Source: Myxococcota bacterium
GTDB taxonomy: Bacteria > Myxococcota_A > UBA796 > UBA9615 > JAKLKC01
Length of the DNA stretch: 64,000 bases
Assembly (NCBI GenBank): GCA_023150875.1
Contig: JAKLKC010000003.1
Location: 157,192 to 221,191, forward strand
Direction of reading: 5' to 3'
Under the pieces are notes generated by a model, which worked only from the letters and a program-made list of their open reading frames with translations, had not been told where the DNA came from and did no database searches. Numbering within the stretch: position 1 is the first letter of the stretch; every line of letters starts with the position of its first letter. Position numbers and translations under genes: made by a program. Positions 63,969 to 64,000 of the stretch are shown here, piece by piece.

Positions 63969-64000
63969 CCATCCTCAGGCAATCCACCGAACGTTCCTTG

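Overview
The window is a 64 kb stretch of very GC-rich DNA whose genes have an almost uniformly G/C third codon position. No rRNA, tRNA, CRISPR array, IS element or prophage is visible. Several traits point to a Myxococcota-like (former deltaproteobacterial) bacterium: about ten predicted lipoproteins with acidic linkers after the lipobox, mostly runs of Asp triplets mixed with Thr, Ser, Ala and Pro; MopE-type Asp-rich metal-binding repeats; FG-GAP (integrin-alpha-like) propellers; a C-terminal anchor resembling MYXO-CTERM; and a PknK-like Ser/Thr kinase-ATPase-TPR protein. This assignment is an inference from domain style, not from a marker gene.

Layout. 0.1-4.0 kb: an asparagine synthetase (asnB type) translationally coupled to a membrane-anchored unknown, then a DUF6036-like nucleotidyltransferase and a small orphan. 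4.2-8.8 kb: AI-2E/PerM-type transporter and the large kinase. 8.8-13.6 kb: an orphan divergent from a transglutaminase-like protein, a GT2 glycosyltransferase, and an OmpA-like protein coupled to a TlpA-like thioredoxin. 13.7-21.9 kb: an orphan with a good promoter, a Uma2 nuclease, two secreted propellers, a triplicated zinc-ribbon protein, a HAD phosphatase, a divergent pair whose two products both end in a hydrophobic helix (one is an XRE regulator), and a catalytically dead mini-rhodanese. 21.9-34.3 kb: surface-protein region with a 14-repeat MopE-like protein, an unusual B12/radical SAM protein, a probable sigma-54-controlled locus, an FG-GAP lipoprotein, a poorly coding and possibly decayed kilobase, a glycosidase-like protein and a phosphatase lipoprotein. 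34.5-42.8 kb: a GT-C membrane enzyme, two lipoproteins, and a three-gene flavin/iron-sulfur operon (AGPS/GlcD-like, GlcE-like, GlcF-like).

43-51 kb: a cassette-like stretch with a DUF4143 ATPase (probably leaderless), a TPR protein, an McrBC restriction pair, and a flavin oxidoreductase bounded by 26-bp direct repeats. 51-64 kb: a membrane glycosyltransferase-like protein overlapping a TonB-dependent receptor, more lipoproteins, an Hsp20, a DUF4856-like iron-linked lipoprotein below a strong Fur box, a GT1 glycosyltransferase coupled to a TetR regulator, and a second FG-GAP/MopE lipoprotein.

Themes that tie the genes together are cell-surface display (lipoproteins, repeats, glycosyltransferases), iron acquisition (receptor plus Fur-box lipoprotein), and defence (McrBC). 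The least explained and most interesting locus is 26.5-27.2 kb. There a Fis-like helix-turn-helix mini-ORF, three tandem 14-bp palindromes, a sigma-54-type promoter and a duplicated leader precede an unrecognised 141-residue protein.
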